The notes under the pieces: model-generated
Database searches by the model: none
Told to the model about the DNA's origin: nothing
What the model saw: the letters and a program-made list of their open reading frames with translations, nothing else
Made by a program: the position numbers and the translations under genes
Assembly: GCF_905147365.1 (NCBI RefSeq)
Contig: NC_056409.1
Span: 11,723,001-11,787,000 of the forward strand
Reading direction: 5' to 3'
Length of the DNA stretch: 64,000 bases
DNA from: Aricia agestis
Lineage: Eukaryota > Arthropoda > Insecta > Lepidoptera > Lycaenidae
Shown: positions 32,351 through 44,265 of the stretch, piece by piece
How the letters are laid out: every line of letters starts with the position of its first letter
Numbering within the stretch: the stretch's first letter is position 1

Positions 32351-33430
32351 TTCCATGCAACAAATAGACCCGTTTTTCGTTTATTTAGGCACTTTACACT
32401 TACGGCTTACCAATCATTATCAAGCTATCATAACTTGTAACTTTTATTTGCTCAACTAACAGCGTTTTTAGTTTAGTTACCTGTAGGCAAGTTACATACC
32501 TAACAGAATGTCAAGTATTTCTCTCATATTAAATGGTAGAGTCCTGGAAGTGCAATTGGAAGTGTATAAAATTGCTGATTTCGGTACATTTGCGCTATTG
32601 TTATTAATTAAAACTAAATTTGAAGCCATATTTTAAAGCGTTGTATGCTGATTAAATCAAGGATAGTGAACACAGCAGATAAAGTTAACACAAAAGCTGT
32701 TAAAAATAATATTTTATAATATGTGATATACTTATATTAATTATTTTTGGTTTGACAAAAAGTACTTTAACGCAATCAAATTTGATAAAATAATAAAAAA
32801 AAAACAATAACAATATAATGAAGCAAAGACAAAAAATCTGGTAGTATCGTTTTTCTTGCTAAGTTTAGTGTGTCTGATCTTTGAGACACTCAGGTCTCAG
32901 AATATTAACAATTAATCTCAAACTTTCTCAGCCCGTAACACGTCTCTTTTAAATGCACCCTCCGGGGCACCTCGTCGCTAGTATGAAATCAAAGGGAGGA
33001 TTAAAGATCAGATTTTTGAACCCAGGGATCTGACTATCTCTTCCTCTCCGTGGTCTAGTTATATTTAGCTTGTAGTTAAGGCGAATATAAGCTCTCTCTT
33101 TTAATTTAATACATACCTAGGTATATTTTTTATAATTAGTGTGATTGCAGGAAGCGCGTGTAGCTGTTCATGCGAAATTCGTAGCGCGTAGAGGCATTGG
33201 TGCCCCTGCAGGCAATCGCGATGCACTATTTGGAAATCTCTGATTGAAATGCACGTTAAATAAGTAGATAATGAGTGCAATATAATAATAATGTAATTTA
33301 ATTAGCTGCGTGACCCTACACTGTTGAACCCTGGTTGATGAACTTAGAAACGATCACGTCTGTCATTTTATCAGTTCGATAAGCTGTTATTATAATTACT
33401 GATTTTGTACCTACTATCATCATTATTTAA
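32351..33430. other. no gene seen upstream of SLC7
   Basis: About 1.1 kb of AT-rich sequence likely contains the SLC7 non-coding first exon and promoter, but no element could be pinned down. No open frame with recognisable content. Confidence 0.5.
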
Positions 33431-34087
33431 TACTAGCTGTTGCCCGCGACTTCGTCCGCGTGGACTTCAGTTTATAGCGCGCGGTGTCAACAAAATGGGT
33501 GTCAAAAGCTTTTTAAAACCCTGGTACCCCTTAAATCAAAATACCCAAAACAGCCGTGTAGTGTGCACATAATATGATTTTTTTTTTTACTTATTAAACT
33601 TTTTATACCAAATTTTAAAGCTTATTTAGCGTTACACAACTTAGCTGCATAATGCATTACACAACCTTAGCTTTGCCCAATGCCCATAAACTATTCATTA
33701 TTTATTATTGGTAGACTGTTTCTGATATCTATGTTGGTAGGTGTGATATATTTAATAACATGTATAACAATCGAAAGAATCGCAAATACTAATAACTCAT
33801 CATGGTACCACCTCTTATAGAAATACATATGAGCAAGCGATAGCGCGATCTAGGCGACTCTTGGCGCCATCTGTTTCAGTTTTTGGAACTAACTTAATTT
33901 GAACAAATTTACGCATAAACACCCCCTTACAACCCCTTTTTCCAGTAAGAAGTAGCCTATGTCCTTTCTCAGGCTTTAGACTATCTGTGTACAAAATTTC
34001 ATTACAATCGGTTCAGTAGTTTTGGCGTGAAAGCGAGACAGACAGACAGACAGACAGAGATACTTTCGAATTTATAATATTAGTATA
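33431..34087 (-). mobile_element. complete-looking non-autonomous Helitron
   Basis: On the minus strand it starts TCTATACTAATATTATAAAT (34087) and ends GCGGACGAAGTCGCGGGCAA, CAGCTAG, T (33431). It contains (GTCT)n near the 5' end and the signatures TACTGAACCGATTGTAATGA and AGCCTGAGAAAGGACATAGG. It is about 650 bp. Its 5' half is the same family as the module amplified in the array at 34088-37284. Confidence 0.65.
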
Positions 34088-35727
34088 GATAATATTCTAA
34101 CGTATTAAAAACTATAAACAAAAACATACTAACTAATAAGTATGATTAGTTCTATGTTACAATAAAGTAAAAAATAAAACGCCATCTGTTGAATCGTATT
34201 AGAACTAAAATGTTCATTCCATCGATATATTTCTGGATTTTTTATAATATTATACATAAAATATGTTTAAGATTTTTGAAATTTTATTTTAATACACATC
34301 CAAGACCCAGGAACATTGAAAACTTTTTGTTCCGCCTGCGGGACTCGAACCCAGGACCCCCGGGATGAGCGCTGGCCACGCGCAATGCGAATTCATTTTC
34401 ATCGATATTTTCATGGAAATAAGATATTTTCCCACATCAAAATGTAGCCTATGTCCTTTCTCAGACTCTAGAATAACTGTGTACAAAATTTCATTGCAAT
34501 CGGTTCAGTAGTTTTGGCGTGAAAGCAAGACAGACAGACAGACAGACAGAGATACTTTCGCATTTATAATATTAGTATGGATTTTTGAAATTTTATTTTA
34601 ATACACATCCAAGACCCAGGAACATTGAAAACTTTTTGTTCCGCCTGCGGGACTCGAACCCAGGACCCCCGGGATGAGCGCTGGCCACGCGCAATGCGAA
34701 TTCATTTGCATCGATATTTTCATGGAAATAAGATATTTTCCCACATCAAAATGTAGCCTATGTCCTTTCTCAGACTCTAGAATAACTGTGTACAAAATTT
34801 CATTGCAATCGGTTCAGTAGTTTTGGCGTGAAAGCAAGACAGACAGACAGACAGACAGAGATACTTTCGCATTTATAATATTAGTATGGATAGTATGGAT
34901 TAGAAATGCAGTAGGAGTTCTATAAGATAAGATAGATTGATTATTATTATACTAAGTGATTATATTATTAAACATAATATTCTAACGTATTAAAAACTAT
35001 AAACAAAAACATACTAACAACTAATAAGTATGATTAGTTCTATGGTACAATAAAGTAAAAAATAAAACGCCATCTGTTGAATCGTATTAGAACTAAAATG
35101 TTCATTGCGTCGATATATTTCTGGATTTTTTATAATATTATACATAAAATATGTTTAAGATTATTGAAATTTTATTTTAATACACATCCAAGACCCAGGA
35201 ACATTGAAAACTTTTTGTTCCGCCTGCGGGACTCGAACCCAGGACCCCCGGGATGAGCGCTGGCCACGCGCAATGCGAATTCATTTTCATCGATATTTTC
35301 ATGGAAATTTAAAGATATTTTCCCACATCAAAATGTAGCCTATGTCCTTTCTCAGACTCAAGAATAACTGTGTACAAAATTTAATTGCAATCGGTTCAGT
35401 AGTTTTGGCGTGAAAGCAAGACAGACAGACAGACAGACAGAGATACTTTCGCATTTATAATATTAGTATGGATTTTTGAAATTTTATTTTAATACACATC
35501 CAAGACCCAGGAACATTGAAAACTTTTTGTTCCGCCTGCGGGACTCGAACCCAGGACCCCCGGGATGAGCGCTGGCCACGCGCAATGCGAATTCATTTGC
35601 ATCGATATTTTCATGGAAATAAGATATTTTCCCACATCAAAATGTAGCCTATGTCCTTTCTCAGACTCTAGAATAACTGTGTACAAAATTTCATTGCAAT
35701 CGGTTCAGTAGTTTTGGCGTGAAAGCA

Positions 35728-35758
<31 letters not shown>

Positions 35759-36623
35759 GATACTTTCGCATTTATAATATTAGTATGGATAGTATGGATT
35801 AGAAATGCAGTAGGAGTTCTATAAGATAAGATAGATTGATTATTATTATACTAAGTGATTATATTATTAAACATAATATTCTAACGTATTAAAAACTATA
35901 AACAAAAACATACTAACAACTAATAAGTATGATTAGTTCTATGGTACAATAAAGTAAAAAATAAAACGCCATCTGTTGAATCGTATTAGAACTAAAATGT
36001 TCATTGCGTCGATATATTTCTGGATTTTTTATAATATTATACATAAAATATGTTTAAGATTATTGAAATTTTATTTTAATACACATCCAAGACCCAGGAA
36101 CATTGAAAACTTTTTGTTCCGCCTGCGGGACTCGAACCCAGGACCCCCGGGATGAGCGCTGGCCACGCGCAATGCGAATTCATTTTCATCGATATTTTCA
36201 TGGAAATAAGATATTTTCCCACATCAAAATGTAGCCTATGTCCTTTCTCAGACTCTAGAATAACTGTGTACAAAATTTAATTGCAATCGGTTCAGTAGTT
36301 TTGGCGTGAAAGCAAGACAGACAGACAGACAGACAGAGATACTTTCGCATTTATAATATTAGTATGGATTTTTGAAATTTTATTTTAATACACATCCAAG
36401 ACCCAGGAACATTGAAAACTTTTTGTTCCGCCTGCGGGACTCGAACCCAGGACCCCCGGGATGAGCGCTGGCCACGCGCAATGCGAATTCATTTGCATCG
36501 ATATTTTCATGGAAATAAGATATTTTCCCACATCAAAATGTAGCCTATGTCCTTTCTCAGACTCTAGAATAACTGTGTACAAAATTTCATTGCAATCGGT
36601 TCAGTAGTTTTGGCGTGAAAGCA

Positions 36624-36654
<31 letters not shown>

Positions 36655-37210
36655 GATACTTTCGCATTTATAATATTAGTATGGATAGTATGGATTAGAA
36701 ATGCAGTAGGAGTTCTATAAGATAAGATAGATTGATTATTATTATACTAAGTGATTATATTATTAAACATAATATTCTAACGTATTAAAAACTATAAACA
36801 AAAACATACTAACAACTAATAAGTATGATTAGTTCTATGGTACAATAAAGTAAAAAATAAAACGCCATCTGTTGAATCGTATTAGAACTAAAATGTTCAT
36901 TGCGTCGATATATTTCTGGATTTTTTATAATATTATACATAAAATATGTTTAAGATTATTGAAATTTTATTTTAATACACATCCAAGACCCAGGAACATT
37001 GAAAACTTTTTGTTCCGCCTGCGGGACTCGAACCCAGGACCCCCGGGATGAGCGCTGGCCACGCGCAATGCGAATTCATTTTCATCGATATTTTCATGGA
37101 AATAAGATATTTTCCCACATCAAAATGTAGCCTATGTCCTTTCTCAGACTCTAGAATAACTGTGTACAAAATTTAATTGCAATCGGTTCAGTAGTTTTGG
37201 CGTGAAAGCA

Positions 37211-37249
<39 letters not shown>

Positions 37250-37284
37250 GATACTTTCGCATTTATAATATTAGTATGGATTAG
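34088..37284 (-). repeat. higher-order tandem array of a SINE-Helitron composite
   Basis: The basic module is about 309 bp: a truncated tRNA-derived SINE (B box GGTTCGAGTCC on the minus strand) fused to a Helitron 5' segment with a (CAGA)n run. Seven modules start near 34265, 34575, 35155, 35465, 36055, 36365 and 36955. Pairs of modules plus an AT-rich spacer of about 278 bp form units of about 896 bp, recurring at about 34090, 34975, 35871 and 36767. Units are nearly identical except for the (CAGA)n copy number and a 3-bp insertion near 35309, so the amplification is recent. Repeated 65-codon frames across the module are not genes. Confidence 0.9.
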
Positions 37285-37923
37285 ACCCTATAATATTGAT
37301 TGTTATGCAGCTAAGATTCATTTCAAATTACGAAGAATGTAAGACTGGAAATGGGAACCGAATATCCTTCATTGACGAAACTGACAGGAAGCCTATTTAT
37401 TGGCAATCAAGAAAATGTAAGCGGCATGTCCATACAAAGATCGAATACCCGAATTGGATGATTTGTTTGACCTCTGTATTAAGCAAGTACCAATTATGTA
37501 CTTCCGAGTATGAACCTGCTTAATTGAATTATTGCCACTTTAGCTAGCGACATAGACTTACCCACGGATCGGCTGCCGACGTTACTGTTCTACGGACATA
37601 ATATTTTTGCATTCGTATTTCGTGTGTGCGTTCAATTATGAACTTCACGGAAACCATACATTTTCCCGAAATATAAAATAGCCTGTGTCCCTCCACGTGG
37701 TCTATTCTTAGATATCTGTACCAAATAACATAAAAATTGCTACAACAGTTTATGAGGTTTTCATACTGTTTCTTCGCTCCTATTGGTTGCAGTGTAATGT
37801 TAGTAGCCTAAAGCCTTCCTCGTTAAATAACTAGTTGAGTACTATCAAGTACTATCCAACACAAAAATATTTTTTTAATTCGAACCAACACTTCCACAAA
37901 TTCTTCAGCTTGATAATAAAGTA
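37285..37923. other. no gene seen
   Basis: Unique-looking AT-rich sequence with one open frame of 75 codons (37296-37523) that has no recognisable motif. The part from about 37690 resembles a Helitron interior (CCACGTGGTCTATTCTTAGA). Confidence 0.4.
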
Positions 37924-38079
37924 CTATCAGAGAAGTTGATTCCTATGCAAATCGGGGACCTAAGTGGTTTGGTCGCGTTACGTCAAACCCAGCTGACAGA
38001 TCACAATTAACATTGAATTGACATATTCGACCAAATAACGTTGGTCTGTCAATTGCATAGGAATCAACTTCCTCGATGG
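37924..38079. mobile_element. MITE family A, copy 2
   Basis: CTATCAGAGAAGTTGATTCC to AATCAACTTCCTCGATGG is flanked by TA. It is nearly identical to copy 3 at 59628-59783, with the same GACAGATCACAATTAACA centre, and both differ from copy 1. Confidence 0.8.
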
Positions 38080-38467
38080 TACATACCTACTGTATATAGA
38101 ATATAGATAAGTCACAATATGTGATTTTCCCAAAATTTAAACCCGCTATTTATAGGGAATGGTAACTGGTAAGTTGTACGAAAAAATAATAATAAGTTAA
38201 TAATAAATAAATCTTTATTGAAACCCCACAACAGGTCATACTCGTATTAAGTATTAAAAAGTGTTATGATATTATTTTTTCTATATGATCTACAATCTTG
38301 TCCTATCAAGGTTATAATTCTATGGTCCTACCTATTTTATGATTGAATGTACCGTTTAAAAAAAACGGGAATCAAATCTGTTCGTCTATCTATCCATTTA
38401 ACTATCTGCCCGGCCATAAACAATATCATCTTCATCAAAACAAAAATCAAAGTGATAACATCAATGG

Positions 38468-38504
38468 AGTGTGTCATGTGTGTTACACACACACATGACA
38501 CACT
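38468..38504. other. perfect 16-bp hairpin with 5-nt loop
   Basis: AGTGTGTCATGTGTGT (38468-38483) is followed by TACAC and its exact inverse complement (38489-38504). It is part of a low-complexity CA/TG stretch and could have arisen by template switching. Confidence 0.8.
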
Positions 38505-39619
38505 TGTATAGACTTCACTGTGAATGTAACAGCGCTTAAAGAGTTACTTTTGACTTCTATGTTGTTAAGAAATGCCACAACGTTATGAATTTGTCCATAC
38601 AAAAAAATTAAAAAAAAATGTTCTCACCCTATATATTCACCTAAAGTCATTGACTTATATATTACATATAAATCAATGCCTAAAGTATTATCACTTTATT
38701 TTTTACACCCTGTATAATAAATAAGTATAGAGTTTAACCTAACTACATTTTTACAATGAAAATTACAATGTTGCTAAGTAGATAAAGCATGTTATCTTTT
38801 ATGAAAATGCGGCATTTTATCTACTTATTACCTACTATTAGCCTACTTATTTTGGTAAGCATTACTGTAAATGCGAATATTATGTTTATCTCTTAATTAA
38901 ATATTTGCTGATCTTATACCGCTTTAAGCACAGAGATAGATCAATATAGATACTGCATGTCGCTCCATTTGTATGAAAACGAGCGTGCAACTTTTTTATA
39001 GCTACTGTGACGTACCGATGATAAGAAAAGTGCCCATTATAAATAAAAATAAAAAATAAAATAAAAAAATCTTTATTCCAATTTTTAACATTACACAACC
39101 ACAATAAACAAAAAATACAAAAGAGAAAAAAAAGTGTACATGAGAGAATGTGAAAACAAAGAAAGCACTATCCTAAAATAAAAGAAACAAAATTTGCATA
39201 TTTAAACAACATAATATTTATGGCAGTGCAATGCCAAAAAATAAGGAAAAGGGGACCGCTCAGGTTTTGACAGCGACAGTCGCCGCTGTCCCTGGTCTTC
39301 CGCGAACCCCTACCCCCATAAATCAAGTTACGGAAAAGAAATAAAATAGTTTAAATACAAAAGGTCGATATTAAATATAACATGATACAAGAACCTTAAG
39401 GTATTTGTTACAATATTGACATGGTGTAGGGAAATGTTTATGAATAATGTTAATTATCATAAAAATGTAATAAACTTATAAAAAAGAATGTAACGCATGT
39501 TAATATGATAATGTACATATAATATATAAATAGGAATAGTTTTTAATAGGTAGGTATATAAATAAAAATATATTTAATATAATATTGTAAACATAAACGA
39601 CTATTTTACTAGGGCTGAA

Positions 39620-42514
39620 CTAATAATAATTATTTTTTGTTTGCAAATGCAATAAGTGATGCTTGAATTTAAGCTTAAAGTTATCAATAAACTTTACGGC
39701 TCTTAGTGGAGGTAGGAGGTTATTCCAGACTTTACTGGCAACGTGTCTAAAGCTTCCTCGAAACGCGGCTGAGTGGTGAGATTGAGTGATAAGCAAGTAG
39801 CTCGAGCCCCTGGTGGTCATGGACAGCTGACTGTCACCAGCCCACTGCAATTTATTAAAGAGGTATAGAGGTGTTTTATGCCTGATAACCCCAAAAAGGA
39901 GCGTCGCAAAGTGCAGTTGCCTACGATGATCCATATTGAGCCATCTCTCGTTGTTTATGTAAGAAGAAACATGTGTTCTAGGAGGGATGGTCAGACAATA
40001 CCTAGCACAAGCATTTTGAACTTTTTGTATCATTTTTTTAGATTTAGACATAAGACATGGCCCAGTAACGACATCCGCATAGTTAAGTTTAGAAAGGACA
40101 AGTGATTCGCAGACGGTTGTACGTAACTCTTTCGGTAAATATTTTCTTATGTTATACAAAAGTTTTAATCTAAAGAAGCAGCTGCTTACCACTTTTACTG
40201 TATGCTTTTCAAAACGTAAATTTTCATCCATAACGATTCCTAAATTTTTCGCTTCATTGACTCTTTCAATTTCTTCACCTTTAATGTTCACTGAGAGTAA
40301 CTGACTATCGCAAATTTTTTTAACTTGAGTTTTGGAACCGAGAACCATATACTTTGTTTTGAACGGGTTTAGTGCCAGAGCGTTAGCTTCCGACCATTCA
40401 AATATTCGCTTTAAATCGTCATTTAACATATCCATAGCCTGTTTTAGATTGCCTAGCTTAAACGATATATACAATTGAATGTCGTCAGCATATATATGAT
40501 GTTTACAGTGATGTATGTGCTGTGTAATGTCTGCGCTGTAAATACTAAATGATTTGGGTCCAAGAACTGAACCTTGAGGTACACCCCTATCAACGTTGCA
40601 CGGTTCAGAATATATAGTATTACCATCTGCGTTTCGAATTTCTACAACTTGTGATCGATTGGTGAGGTAACTGGAGAACCATGAAATGGAAATATCGTCA
40701 AAACCATAATATTTTAATTTAGAAAGTAACAAGGGAACATTTATAGTATCAAAAGCGCGCGAGTAATCTAGTAGTACTAAAATAGTTCCTTCGCCTTTAT
40801 CCTGTGCACTTAGTATATTGTCAACGACGTCCAGAAGTGCAGTCGTGGTGCTATGACTTTTGCGAAAGCCTGATTGAGTTGAAGGTAAAATGTTATTATT
40901 TTCCAGATATTGAGTTATTTGTTCGCAAACGACCTTTTCAAGAATTTTAGACATACAGGGTAGAATACTTATTGGTCTAAGATCTTTAAAGTCAGTCACG
41001 TTATCTTTTTTCGGTATAGGTTTTACAATAGCTTGGTGCCACATTTTTGGAAAGGAGCCAGTTAAGAGAGAAGTATTAATAATTAGGGTTACGGTCTTAA
41101 GGCAGATATCAGAGCGACAGATCATTATGAGCATATCCAATGACAGACCATCAACACCTAGCGCATTAGATTGAAGGGATCGAAGAATTTTCAACACATC
41201 GCTCTCGCTTACTGTAGCAAAACTAAATTTTGCAGGGCCAAACGTGTTGGTTTCAAAATAGGTGAAGGTGGGTGGTGGTATTACGTTAGTTCCAGGGACG
41301 TCAAGGAAGAATTTGTTAATAAGATTAGGGTCACAAAGATGTTGGGGAAGTGTAGAATCTGATTTAGTTTTGTTCAAATTCATATTATGTTTCAGATTTT
41401 TCCACATTTCTTTCGGAGTACTGATGTTAGAATTAATATATTTGTCAAAATATGCGGCTTTTTCCCGCTCTAAGGCTCGAGATACTTCACGCTTAAGATC
41501 CTTATAGAAGGTAATGTGCACCACGTCCTTGGTTCTACGTGCTCGTCTGTGAGCAGCATCGCGTTGTTTGATCATGAGTTTAATGTTATATGTAATCCAG
41601 GGGTACTGTCGTTCTTTTGTAGTAAATGACTTAATAGGAGCTAGTGTGTCAAATAGCGCAAGGACGCTGTCAGTAAAGTATTGTGTCATATCATTTACGT
41701 CTGTCATATTCATGATCGAGTGCCAGTCAATAGTATTAATAGTATCATCCAAGTCAGTCAAGTCAATATCTCTAATGGGTCTGAATTTAATTTTTGTGAC
41801 AACTGGTTTTATTTTAGGTATATTAATAAAAAACGTAAGAAAAGCATGACTACTGAGGTCAGCTATATAGTCGATAGATACTCGGTCCAGATCGGTATTC
41901 GTACAGACAAGGTCGATAAGTGTGTCTGTATTTGTTGAAAAATGTGTCGCCTCCGTAGCGCATTGACGCAACCGGTGAATGGACAAAAAATCCTGTAATG
42001 TTTTATAACTGTAATTATTAGTATGACAATTAAGAAAATTGATATTAAAATCACCTGTTAGATATATAAAATCGTGGGCTGGTAAGTTGGTGATAGTATC
42101 GGTAAGGGCATCTAGAAACGAATTAACGGAAAACCAAGGCGGCCGGTAAGCTGTACCAATATAAATAATTTTGCCGTTAGCCTTAAAAGACAGCCACATT
42201 TGCTCAACATTAGGTGGTGATGTGTAGCGCGTGTATGTTTGTATCGTCAAACCCTTCCTAATGTAGAAGCCTACACCACCACCGCGCAAGCGAACTGCGT
42301 CCTGTCGGGGTTTGTGCACGAGCCGGTAGCCCGGCACCTTCGGCGCGCGGCCGTCTTCGCCAGGTCTTAACCACGTTTCATTAATGGCGACTATATCGCA
42401 GTTATGACGATCCATGGCAATCAGGAATTCATCATGTCGGGATCCTAGCGAGCCGGGATTAAGAAAACCAACTTTTACTTTTTTTAGTTTAAGCATTTTG
42501 AGAAGATATAGCAT
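39620..42514 (-). CDS. LINE ORF2: AP-type endonuclease plus reverse transcriptase
   Basis: The 964-residue protein nicks target DNA and copies the element's RNA into it. The N-terminal domain is an exonuclease-endonuclease-phosphatase fold: FLNPGSLGSR (17-26), the catalytic glutamate in INETWL (about 44-49), YRPP and LTGDFNIN, and SSHAFL in place of the usual SDHxxL. The reverse transcriptase has GVDGLSLDML, RPISILPCMSKILEK, STQSGFRKSHSTTTAL, LLDYSRAFDT, GVPQGSVLGP, YADD at about 675 and NLGIVMDENL. No RNase H follows, as in CR1/L2-type elements. Methionines at 1 and 7 are both possible starts. The second (ATGCTTAA) overlaps the stop of the upstream bridging frame. Confidence 0.95.
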   Translation of the reverse strand: MLYLLKMLKLKKVKVGFLNPGSLGSRHDEFLIAMDRHNCDIVAINETWLRPGEDGRAPKVPGYRLVHKPRQDAVRLRGGGVGFYIRKGLTIQTYTRYTSPPNVEQMWLSFKANGKIIYIGTAYRPPWFSVNSFLDALTDTITNLPAHDFIYLTGDFNINFLNCHTNNYSYKTLQDFLSIHRLRQCATEATHFSTNTDTLIDLVCTNTDLDRVSIDYIADLSSHAFLTFFINIPKIKPVVTKIKFRPIRDIDLTDLDDTINTIDWHSIMNMTDVNDMTQYFTDSVLALFDTLAPIKSFTTKERQYPWITYNIKLMIKQRDAAHRRARRTKDVVHITFYKDLKREVSRALEREKAAYFDKYINSNISTPKEMWKNLKHNMNLNKTKSDSTLPQHLCDPNLINKFFLDVPGTNVIPPPTFTYFETNTFGPAKFSFATVSESDVLKILRSLQSNALGVDGLSLDMLIMICRSDICLKTVTLIINTSLLTGSFPKMWHQAIVKPIPKKDNVTDFKDLRPISILPCMSKILEKVVCEQITQYLENNNILPSTQSGFRKSHSTTTALLDVVDNILSAQDKGEGTILVLLDYSRAFDTINVPLLLSKLKYYGFDDISISWFSSYLTNRSQVVEIRNADGNTIYSEPCNVDRGVPQGSVLGPKSFSIYSADITQHIHHCKHHIYADDIQLYISFKLGNLKQAMDMLNDDLKRIFEWSEANALALNPFKTKYMVLGSKTQVKKICDSQLLSVNIKGEEIERVNEAKNLGIVMDENLRFEKHTVKVVSSCFFRLKLLYNIRKYLPKELRTTVCESLVLSKLNYADVVTGPCLMSKSKKMIQKVQNACARYCLTIPPRTHVSSYINNERWLNMDHRRQLHFATLLFGVIRHKTPLYLFNKLQWAGDSQLSMTTRGSSYLLITQSHHSAAFRGSFRHVASKVWNNLLPPLRAVKFIDNFKLKFKHHLLHLQTKNNYY

Positions 42515-43352
42515 GTTCTAATATACTAATCCGGTTATAATATTGAAAAATAGATGTTTTTAAAGAGTTCTCGGCGCTAATTAAAAACTTATAATATGGT
42601 ATAATATAGCACATAAAATATATTAAATTACTTGTATCGTAATAATATGAAATTAAGTATACATAAGTGAATAGAAATGTTAACTTATTGTAATGACTAG
42701 CTAACATAATAATATTATACGTAATCAAAGTATAACAGAGTAGTCGCATTTTTAATTTCATAAGGATCGACCTCGAGATGTTCAGTCTAAACCTACTCAC
42801 TAGTCCAGTCATAATCATCTTGAGAACTAAAACATATTGTATACTTAGAGATTTTAAAAATTTGTTTGACAGTGTATAATAATAAAAACAAAAGAATAGT
42901 AACAAACAAAACCTGACGTAGGAAGAATTTATAGAGAAGTAACTTATTAGATTAACATTAATAATTATTATTTTACGTATTTGTACTAAAGTTAGTGTTG
43001 GCCGTCGTGTAAATTTTTTTAGGTAATAAGAGCACTCTAATTCTTCTATTTTACAAAAGCCAGATAGCCTTTGAGCATCTATTAATAACAAAAAATATGC
43101 TAAAATTAACAAATTCAGTAATGAATAAAGTTTTAGTACACAAAACACGGTTTTTGCTTGAGTATTTGAAAAAAGATATTCTATATATTTTACATAAAGA
43201 TGCTGTCGGCAGATCAATTTTAAAATACAATAATAATAATATGTTAAAAATGTCTTAAAGTAGTAAGTAAAAATAGTGTTTTTGAAGACAAAATTATTAT
43301 GCAGTTTGACTAACATTTGCGCAATTAAAAACCCGCGCCAGATCTGCATCAC
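42489..43352 (-). CDS. bridging open frame between LINE ORF1 and ORF2, function unknown
   Basis: This 287-codon frame begins inside the last codons of ORF1 and ends 25 bases inside ORF2. It thus spans the whole spacer without a stop, although the DNA there is strongly AT-rich. The predicted protein is rich in Tyr, Ile, Leu and Phe and has several hydrophobic stretches (for example LLNLLILAYFLLLI and FCLLLFFCFYYY). No known domain was recognised. It may be a real third protein, a spacer kept open so ribosomes can reinitiate at ORF2, or chance. The ATGCTTAA overlap at its end fits termination-reinitiation. Confidence 0.35.
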   Translation of the reverse strand: MMQIWRGFLIAQMLVKLHNNFVFKNTIFTYYFKTFLTYYYYCILKLICRQHLYVKYIEYLFSNTQAKTVFCVLKLYSLLNLLILAYFLLLIDAQRLSGFCKIEELECSYYLKKFTRRPTLTLVQIRKIIIINVNLISYFSINSSYVRFCLLLFFCFYYYTLSNKFLKSLSIQYVLVLKMIMTGLVSRFRLNISRSILMKLKMRLLCYTLITYNIIMLASHYNKLTFLFTYVYLISYYYDTSNLIYFMCYIIPYYKFLISAENSLKTSIFQYYNRISILEHAISSQNA

Positions 43353-44265
43353 ATCGTATAGAGAACACCGGTTTCCCGTCGCCCTGGCGAACGTAGATTC
43401 TGCCTCGTTTGGTCCACGAGTACCGCCACTGCAGCCGCCGGCACTCCTCGCGGGCCTGGTGGAACAGCACGCGGTTAGCGCGCGTCAGCCGCTCGTTGAC
43501 GTAGACGCGGCGCGGCGCTCCGGGCGCACCCAGGTCGGCGCTGCTGAGCGTGCGGCGCACACGGGCGGCGCGCAGCAGCTCGTCGCGCAGGTCTCGCCGC
43601 GCCAGCCGCACCACGATGCGCCGCGCGCGCCTCTCCTCCGCCGCCGTGGCGTCGCCCGTGGGGGACCGCTCCACTGCGCCAACCCGCTCGGCGAACACTA
43701 TATCGGTGCTGCTCAGCTGAACACCTAATTTAGCTGCCAGGACTGTGACCGTGTGTGTGGTGTTTTCGCCCGTACTCTCGGGCAGGTTACCCACGTCCAG
43801 GTCCGCCAGCAGAGCCTCCTGATCTCTGTCATTGAGCTCGGATTTGAGCTGTGAGACCACCTGCTCCAGATCAGCTACCTTGGACGACGATGTTTTCTCG
43901 ACCACTTCTACTCGACGCTCCAGGCCCTCCAGCCGCTTAAGTACCTCAGTTCGCCACTCCTGCATCTCCTGGCGGTACTCTCGAAGCTCCGCCATGTAGA
44001 GGGCCATCTCTCTACGCATCTCAACTACGTCGGTAAAGTCTCCCGGGTACATTTGTGAGGACGAGTGGAATGTGCTGTTTACTGAGTTAAGGCCAGATAA
44101 ATCACTTTGGCTCCTATCGTTTTTGTCACTACAGGCAGAACAAGACCAGTCTTTCATCTCAGCGCTAGCGCCGACACATTTTTTATGATAAATTCCCGAG
44201 CATGAACTACACTTAGCGACATCTTGCGGCTTAACAGACTTGGCGCATGTTTTGCATTTATTCAT
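43297..44265 (-). CDS. LINE ORF1: zinc-finger, coiled-coil RNA-binding protein
   Basis: This 322-residue protein probably coats the element RNA. Residues 4-46 carry a PHD-like cysteine/histidine pattern (CKTCAKS, CSSCSGIYHKKC, WSCSACSD). A coiled coil follows from about 78 to 145 (MRREMALYMAELREYRQEMQ onward). The C-terminal half is Arg-rich and resembles the RRM/CTD-like region of such ORF1 proteins (RRIVVRLARRDLRDELL, VYVNERLTRANRVLFHQARE, RGRIYVRQG). It is strikingly GC-rich compared with the spacer that follows. The start ATG lies 18 bp from the presumed 5' end. Confidence 0.85.
   Translation of the reverse strand: MNKCKTCAKSVKPQDVAKCSSCSGIYHKKCVGASAEMKDWSCSACSDKNDRSQSDLSGLNSVNSTFHSSSQMYPGDFTDVVEMRREMALYMAELREYRQEMQEWRTEVLKRLEGLERRVEVVEKTSSSKVADLEQVVSQLKSELNDRDQEALLADLDVGNLPESTGENTTHTVTVLAAKLGVQLSSTDIVFAERVGAVERSPTGDATAAEERRARRIVVRLARRDLRDELLRAARVRRTLSSADLGAPGAPRRVYVNERLTRANRVLFHQAREECRRLQWRYSWTKRGRIYVRQGDGKPVFSIRCDADLARVFNCANVSQTA

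Noticed and set aside
34289..37169. Six near-identical 65-codon frames in a row
   Set aside because: They are the same stretch of a tandemly amplified SINE-Helitron module read in one frame. There is no start context, splice context or protein motif.
43276..43728. 150-codon plus-strand frame opposite LINE ORF1
   Set aside because: Shadow of the GC-rich ORF1 coding frame on the other strand.
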